Origin: Liolophura sinensis
Lineage: Eukaryota > Mollusca > Polyplacophora > Chitonida > Chitonidae
Assembly (NCBI RefSeq): GCF_032854445.1
Contig: NC_088304.1
Span: 1,612,001 to 1,676,000 of the forward strand
Length of the DNA: 64,000 nt
Direction: 5' to 3'
Shown here piece by piece: positions 57,665 through 64,000 of the stretch. Below the pieces are notes generated by a model. The model was not told where the DNA came from. It worked only from the letters and a program-made list of their open reading frames with translations, and made no database searches. The translations under genes were made by a program, and so were the position numbers. The stretch's first letter is position 1. Every line of letters starts with the position of its first letter.

Positions 57665-60600
57665 CTAGCAACAGCCTTTCTTGTCTTTCTTTTTCTGACC
57701 CCTCTGAAGACTAATGGTTTCTTTGGGCTGTTCTGCTGCCTTCCGTTGCTGTTCTTTTTTCATTTGCAAAACTAGTTTGGATATTGCTAAAAACATCTGA
57801 AACAGAGAAGATAAGAAGCATAAATATCAGTATTACGCTAAGTTGTCATCTTCCAACCAAGACTATGAACATATAAACAAGCACATTTAGGATATTTTCC
57901 AACCAGTGCATTCATAAGCAGAAGGTGTGTATCTGTCAGTGTAAGTCATTACCTTTTACTGTCACTAAGCGCCACCCCTCCCCCAAAAAAACATGGCCCC
58001 TACAAATGAGGCGCCTACAAACAAGGAAAATGTGGGGGGTCTACAAATTTCTTGTCCAAGGCCTCGATTCATCCACCTTACTCACTTAATCTTATTTTCA
58101 AGATACAGCTACTTACTTCTTCCACATTTATGTTTTCTTTCGCACTCGTCTCAAACAGCTGGATGCCCATCTGATCAGCAAAACGTTGAGCATCATGGCT
58201 TAAGACTACTTTTCTCTCAGGGTCATCATCTTTGTTACCAACTGTAACACAAGTCAGGTAATTTCATCATACTACAAATGAAACAACACTCTACAGAAGG
58301 CCGCCTGTAATTCTTCAACCTTTTCACATATTTGCAGGGTGTTAACACAAGCAAATTCTGAGTGAGTGCTTGGGGTTTAGCATCGTACTTAACAATTTTT
58401 GAGTAATATGACGACGCAGGAATCCTAAGAGTGCATGTAATGTGCCTCTTTGTACCAGGATGGATTTCGACCGCTCTTTTATCTAGTGCTGCTACACCGA
58501 GATGCCTTACTGTAGGCAAGTAATACCTGAGCCATTATACTGATACGGGTCAACCAGTCAATGCACTATTCCCTTCATGCTGAAACCGTCATATTGACCA
58601 ATCGAACCAATGTAGTTCTGTCTCCAAAATCAAATTATAAATGTCCATAAATTGCAGTGAAAGCTGCTTTTTAGTATGCAAAAAATATTGTATCCCTGTG
58701 AATGGCAAATATTGTATCCCTCTGAACAGCAAATGTTGTATCCCTGTGAATAGCAAATATTGTATCCCTGTGAATAGCAAATATTGTATCCCTCTGAACA
58801 GCAAATATTGTATCCCTGTGAATAGCAAATATTGTATCCCTCTGAACAGCAAATGTTGTATCCCTGTGAATTGCAAATATTGTATCCCTCTGAACAGCAC
58901 ATGTTGTATCCCTGTGAACAGCAAATGTTGTATCCCTGTGAACAGCAAATATTGTATCCCTGTGAATAGCAAATATTGTATCCCTCTGAACAGCAAATGT
59001 TGTATCCCTGTGAACAGCAAATATTGTATCCCTGTGAATAGCAAATATTGTATCCCTCTGAACAGCAAATGTTGTATCCCTGTGAATAGCAAATATTGTA
59101 TCCCTCTGAACAGCACATGTTGTATCCCTGTGAACAGCAAATGTTGTATCCCTGTGAACAGCAAATATTGTATCCCTGTGAATAGCAAATATTGTATCCC
59201 TCTGAACAGCAAATGTTGTATCCCTGTGAATAGCAAATATTGTATCCCTCTGAACAGCACATGTTGTATCCCTGTGAACAGCACATGTTGTATCCCTGTG
59301 AACAGCAAATGTTGTATCCCTGTGAACAGCAAATATTGTATCCCTGTGAATAGCAAATATTGTATCCCTCTGAACAGCAAATGTTGTATCCCTGTGAACA
59401 GCAAATGTTGTATCCCTGTGAATAGCAAATATTGTATCCCTCTGAACTCCAAATACAGTACCCTTCTGTATTTATTTATTTATTTATTTATTTGATTGGA
59501 GTTTTATGTCGCACTCACAAATATTTCACTTAATATACAACGGCGGTCAGCTTTATGGTTGGAGTAAACCGGGCAGCGCGCTTCTCGGGCCGACTTGTAG
59601 TCACACCAAGCGCTTATGTGTGAGAGACTCCTGCGTTATTGTGCAGCTTTATGGTTGGAGAAAACCAGGCAGAGCCCTTCCTGGGCTTGTAGTCACAGTA
59701 ATCGCATATGTGTGAAAGCCCCCTGCATTACTGTGCGGCTTTATGGTTGGAGTAAACCGGGCACAGCACTTCCCGGGCTGACTTGAAGTCACAGCAATCG
59801 CATATGTATGAGAGTCTCTTACATTATTGTGCAGCTTTGTGTTTGGGGAAAACCGGGCAGAGCCCTTCCCGGGCTGACTTGAAGTCACAGCAATCGCATA
59901 TGTATGAGAGTCTCTTACATTATTGTGCAGCTTTGTGTTTGGGGAAAACCGGGCAGAGCGCTTCTCGAGCCGACTTGTAGTCACACCAATCGCTTATGTG
60001 TGAGAGCCTCCTGCGTTATTGTGCAGCTTTATGGTTGGAGAAAACCAGGCAGAGCCCTTCCTGAGCTGACTTGTAGTCACAGTAATCGCATATGTGTGAA
60101 AGCCCCCTGCGTTACTGTGCGGCTTTATGGTTGGAGTAAACCGGGCACAGCCCTTCCCGGGCTGACTTGAAGTCACACCAAGCGCTTATGTATGAGAGTC
60201 TCCTACATTACTGTGCAGCTTTGTGTTTGGGGAAAACCGGGCAGAGCCCTTCCCGGTCTGATTTGTAGTCACAGTAATCGCATATGTGTGAAAGCCCCCT
60301 GCATTACTGTGCAGCTTTGTGTTTGGGGAAAACCGGGCAGAGCCCTTCCCGGGCTGACTTGTAGTCCCAGCAATCGCATATGTGTGAAAGCCCCCTGCGT
60401 TACTGTGCAGCTTTATGGTTGGAGTAAACCGGGCAAAGCCCTTCCCGGGCTGACTTGAAGTCACAGCAATCGCATATGTATGAGAGCCTCCTACATTATT
60501 GTGCAGCTTTATGGTTGGAGAAAACCGGGCAGAGCCCTTCCCAGGCTGACTTGAAGTCACAGCAATCGCATATGTGTGAAAGGCCCCTGCGTTACTGTGC

Positions 60601-61174
60601 AGCTTTATGGTTGGAGAAAACCGGGCAGAGCCCTACTCGGGCTAAAGGAAAAGACAACAAATAATCCAACCTTAATTATTTGGAAGAGGATGTGCTTGAT
60701 TACAAAAAAGGACTTTTAATCTCCAATTCCAACAAGGCCATCAGTGATAACATGGAGGGGATTTGAACTCTGAACTGCAATATCTCTGTTATGCAACACC
60801 ACAAAAAAAACAGGTACGATTTTTACGCTTCATGGGGGATGATTTAACCATGCATGTGTACATTTGTCCAGTGTTGTCTTTTCTTTTGAAGTAACAGCAC
60901 CCAGTTTCACGAAGAGGCATAGAACATTTTTTTTATCATCATACAATGGTTTTTTTTTTTTACATCACTACTACCATTGTCCTGTACGTGTGATAATTGT
61001 ACATGTACGACATCTTTGTGAAACTGGGCTCAGGATACATGTAACTCACCTAATATCCTGTTAACAACATCACAGTTCTGGTCGATCTCATGTAGCCATC
61101 GCTTCACATTGGCAAATGATTCTCCACTGCAGACGTCGTAAACAACAATCACCCCATGGGTACCTCTGTAATAC
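57665..61174 (-). CDS. RAB35: RAB35 small GTPase, last three exons (5' part beyond the window)
   Basis: Exons in order of transcription: 61174-61050, 58241-58117, 57796-57665 (stop TAG at 57665-57667). Phases agree. Visible protein: [65 protein letters not shown], then [17 protein letters not shown] and the end [10 protein letters not shown]. It has the G4 box NKDD, the G5 box ETSAK, a basic hypervariable tail and a CC motif for double geranylgeranylation. The match to vertebrate Rab35 is strong in the first two exons; the last exon is more diverged and lacks the Gln run of human Rab35. Known role: endocytic recycling, cytokinesis and actin at the plasma membrane. The P-loop and switch exons must lie right of 64000, beyond the 74-bp array that precedes the first visible exon. 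Confidence 0.93.
58356..58592 (-). repeat. SINE family S1, 5'-truncated
   Basis: GAGTGAGTGCTTGGGGTTTA, GCATCGTACTTAACAATTTT, GTGCATGTAATGTGCCTCTT, ATACGGGTCAACCAGTCAAT and CCCTTCATGCTGA are the reverse complement of the S1 3' two thirds. It sits in the RAB35 intron between the exons at 61050 and 58241. Confidence 0.88.
58680..59460. repeat. 24-bp minisatellite (RAB35 intron)
   Basis: About 32 copies of AATATTGTATCCCTGTGAAT plus AGCA. The unit is eight codons and open on both strands (SKYCIPVN on plus, YLLFTGIQ on minus), which explains frames of more than 280 codons on each strand. Confidence 0.97.
59464..59547 (-). repeat. SINE family S3, 3' end next to a satellite made of its own body
   Basis: TATTTATTTATTTATTTATT, GATTGGAGTTTTATGTCGCA, CTCACAAATATTTCACTTAA, ACAACGGCGG: tail and 3' end of S3 on the minus strand. 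At CAGCTTTATGG it passes into the 96-bp array. Confidence 0.88.
59548..60645. repeat. 96-bp minisatellite built from an internally deleted S3 SINE
   Basis: About 11 copies. The unit starts CAGCTTTATGGTTGGAG and AAACCGGGCAGAGCCCTTCC, like the S3 body CAGCATTATGGTGGGAGGAA. It continues GACTTGAAGTCACAGCAATC, GCATATGTGTGA and CCTGCGTTACTGTG, like the S3 head-proximal part GACTTGAACTCACAGCGACC, GCATTGGTGAGA and CTGGGTCATTACGCTG. The middle of S3 (the CCATCCGCAGGTTGCTGACA part) is missing. Lies in the same RAB35 intron. Confidence 0.9.
60646..61049. other. RAB35 intron next to the exon at 61050, no element seen
   Basis: About 400 bp of AT-rich sequence with T runs. No coding or repeat feature recognised. 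Confidence 0.5.
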
Positions 61175-64000
61175 CTGCCAAACACAAACAGTAAAGCCAG
61201 CTATAGATGTCATGAACGACAATCACCCCATGGGTACCTCTGTAATACCTGCCAAACACAAACAGTACCGCCAGCTATAGATGTCATGAACGACAATCAC
61301 CCCATGGGTACCTCTGTAATACCTGCCAAACACAAACAGTAAGCCAGCTATAGATGTCATGAACGACAATCACCCCATGGGTACCTCTGTAATACCTGCC
61401 AAACACAAACAGTAAAGCCAGCTATAGATGTCATGAACGACAATCACCCCATGGGTACCTCTGTAATACCTGCCAAACACAAACAGTAAAGACAGCTATA
61501 GATGTCATGAACGACAATCACCCCATGGGTACCTCTGTAATACCTGCCAAACACAAACAGTACCGCCAGCTATAGATGTCATGAACGACAATCACCCCAT
61601 GGGTACCTCTGTAATACCTGCCAAACACAAACAGTAAAGCCAGCTATAGCTATCATTCATGACAATCGCCCCATGGGTACGTCTGTAATACCTGCCAAAC
61701 ACAAACAGTAAGCCAGCTATAGATGTCATGAACGACAATCACCCCATGGGTACCTCTGTAATACCTGCTAAACACAAACAGTAAAGACAGCTATAGATGT
61801 CATGAACGACAATCACCCCATGGGTACATCTGTAATACCTGCCAAACACAAACAGTAAGCCAGCTATAGATGTCATGAACGACAATCGCCCCATGGGTAC
61901 CTCTGTAATACCTGCCAAACACAAACAGTAAGCCAGATATAGATGTCATGAACGACAATCACCCCATGGGTACGTCTGTAATACCTGCCAAACACAAACA
62001 GTAAGCCAGCTATAGATGTCATGAACAACAATCACCCCATGGGTACCTCTGTAATACCTGCTAAACACAAACAGTAAAGACAGCTATAGATGTCATGAAC
62101 GACAATCACCCCATGGGTACATCTGTAATACCTGCCAAACACAAACAGTAAGCCAGCTATAGATGTCATGAACGACAATCACCCCATGGGTACCTCTGTA
62201 ATACCTGCCAAACACAAACAGTAAAGCCAGCTATAGCTATCATTCATGACAATCACCCCATGGGTACATCTGTAATACCTGCCAAACACAAACAGTAAAG
62301 CCAGCTATAGCTATCATTCATGACAATCACCCCATGGGTACCTCTGTAATACCTGCCAAACACAAACAGTAAAGCCAGCTATAGATGTCATGAACGACAA
62401 TCACCCCATGGGTACCTCTGTAATACCTGCCAAACACAAACAGTACCGCCAGCTATAGATGTCATGAACGACAATCACCCCATGGGTACCTCTGTAATAC
62501 CTGCCAAACACAAACAGTAAAGCCAGCTATAGCTATCATTCATGACAATCGCCCCATGGGTACGTCTGTAATACCTGCCAAACACAAACAGTAAGCCAGC
62601 TATAGATGTCATGAACGACAATCACCCCATGGGTACCTCTGTAATACCTGCTAAACACAAACAGTAAAGACAGCTATAGATGTCATGAACGACAATCACC
62701 CCATGGGTACATCTGTAATACCTGCCAAACACAAACAGTAAGCCAGCTATAGATGTCATGAACGACAATCGCCCCATGGGTACGTCTGTAATACCTGCCA
62801 AACACAAACAGTAAAGCCAGCTATAGATGTCATGAACAACAATCACCCCATGGGTACGTCTGTAATACCTGCCAAACACAAACAGTAAGCCAGCTATAGA
62901 TGTCATGAACGACAATCACCCCATGGGTACCTCTGTAATACCTGCTAAACACAAACAGTAAAGACAGCTATAGATGTCATGAACGACAATCACCCCATGG
63001 GTACCTCTGTAATACCTGCCAAACACAAACAGTAAAGCCAGCTATAGCTATCATTCATGACAATCACCCCATGGGTACGTCTGTAATACCTGCCAAACAC
63101 AAACAGTAAAGCCAGCTATAGATGTCATGAACGACAATCACCCCATGGGTACCTCTGTAATACCTGCCAAACACAAACAGTACCGCCAGCTATAGATGTC
63201 ATGAACGACAATCACCCCATGGGTACCTCTGTAATACCTGCCAAACACAAACGGTACCGTCAGCTATAGCTATCATTCATGACAATCGCCCCATGGGTAC
63301 CTCTGTAATACCTGCCAAACACAAACAGTAAGCCAGATATAGATGTCATGAACGACAATCACCCCATGGGTACCTCTGTAATACCTGCCAAACACAAACA
63401 GTAAAGCCAGCTATAGCTATCATTCATGACAATCACCCCATGGGTACGTCTGTAATACCTGCCAAACACAAACAGTACCACCAGCTATAGATGTCATGAA
63501 CAACAATCACCCCATGGGTACCTCTGTAATACCTGCCAAACACAAACAGTACCGCCAGCTATAGATGTCATGAACGACAATCACCCCATGGGTACCTCTG
63601 TAATACCTGCCAAACACAAACAGTAAAGCCAGCTATAGATGTCATGAACGACAATCACCCCATGGGTACATCTGTAATACCTGCCAAACACAAACAGTAA
63701 AGCCAGCTATAGATGTCATGAACAACAATCACCCCATGGGTACATCTGTAATACCTGCCAAACACAAACAGTAAAGCCAGCTATAGATGTCATGAACGAC
63801 AATCACCCCATGGGTACCTCTGTAATACCTGCCAAACACAAACAGTACCGCCAGCTATAGCTATCATTCATGACAATCACCCCATGGATATGTCTGTAAT
63901 ACCTGCCAAACACAAACAGTAAAGCCAGCTATAGATGTCATGAACGACAATCACCCCATGGGTACCTCTGTAATACCTGCCAAACACAAACAGTAAAGCC
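61131..64000. repeat. 74-bp minisatellite made of the RAB35 exon start and its splice acceptor
   Basis: About 38 copies of a 73-75-bp unit run from the exon into the right edge of the window. On the minus strand each unit has about 30 bp of intron (TTACTGTTTGTGTTTGGCAG) followed by about 44 bp of exon (GTATTACAGAGGTACCCATG ... GACATCT). The exon part encodes [13 protein letters not shown]. The last unit in transcription order is the real exon at 61174. So dozens of full acceptor-plus-exon-start decoys lie upstream of the true acceptor. Confidence 0.95.

Noticed and set aside
58589-59495. Frames of 287 codons (minus) and 284 codons (plus)
   Set aside because: 24-bp array in a RAB35 intron, open on both strands.
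61739-62915. Frames with repeated [17 protein letters not shown] as a possible multi-Rab protein
   Set aside because: The Rab words are copies of the RAB35 exon start in a 74-bp array. 74 is not a multiple of three, so the frame changes every unit.
1-64000. Retroviral, LTR, Polinton or other virus-like element
   Set aside because: I looked for reverse transcriptase, integrase, protease or capsid words and for long terminal repeats and found none. The dispersed repeats here are SINE-like.

Overview
The window is eukaryotic nuclear DNA, about AT-rich, with multi-exon GT-AG genes, several families of tRNA-derived SINEs and an exceptional load of minisatellites. The SINE types (tails in ACTC repeats or in AAATA repeats), the frequent TACATGTA-like words and the protein similarities suggest a marine invertebrate, most likely a mollusc or another lophotrochozoan. 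The species is not determined. Bases 1-120 are an assembly gap.

Layout from left to right: (1) 121-1062, minisatellite. (2) 1320-1803 (+), the last two exons of a class I SAM-dependent methyltransferase whose 5' part lies off the window. (3) 3840-7264 (+), a tandem paralogue of it in four exons, with one apparent extra base in exon 1. (4) 9763-15463 (-), a seven-exon gene for a cupin/JmjC-like type II membrane protein of 356 aa. (5) A 215-bp head-to-head promoter with three ETS-like sites, then 15679-40187 (+), the 16-exon DDX52/Rok1 DESD-box RNA helicase (664 aa). Its introns are filled by about ten unrelated minisatellites. (6) 42366-50650 (-), AIP, an FKBP-like/TPR Hsp90 co-chaperone in six exons (331 aa). 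(7) 57665-61174 (-), the last three exons of the small GTPase RAB35, with the N-terminal exons beyond the right edge. Genes 5 and 6 converge on each other.

The genes do not form a pathway. They are ordinary housekeeping genes: rRNA processing, chaperoning, membrane traffic and methylation. The unusual feature is the tandem DNA. In three successive genes (DDX52 exon 12, AIP exon 3 and the RAB35 exon that starts at the TYYRGTHG motif) the intronic minisatellite starts exactly at a splice junction. Its repeat unit contains a copy of the exon edge plus the splice site. Each of these introns therefore carries tens of decoy donors or acceptors next to the true one, and in the cases I read through by eye the use of a decoy leads to a premature stop. 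In AIP a 116-bp piece of the exon has also been copied into the array. A fourth array (59.5-60.6 kb) is built from an internally deleted SINE. I consider this junction-seeded minisatellite growth the most interesting signal in the window.

The long open frames in the arrays (up to 973 codons) are repeat artefacts and are not annotated as genes. I saw no rRNA, functional tRNA, CRISPR, LTR or viral element.
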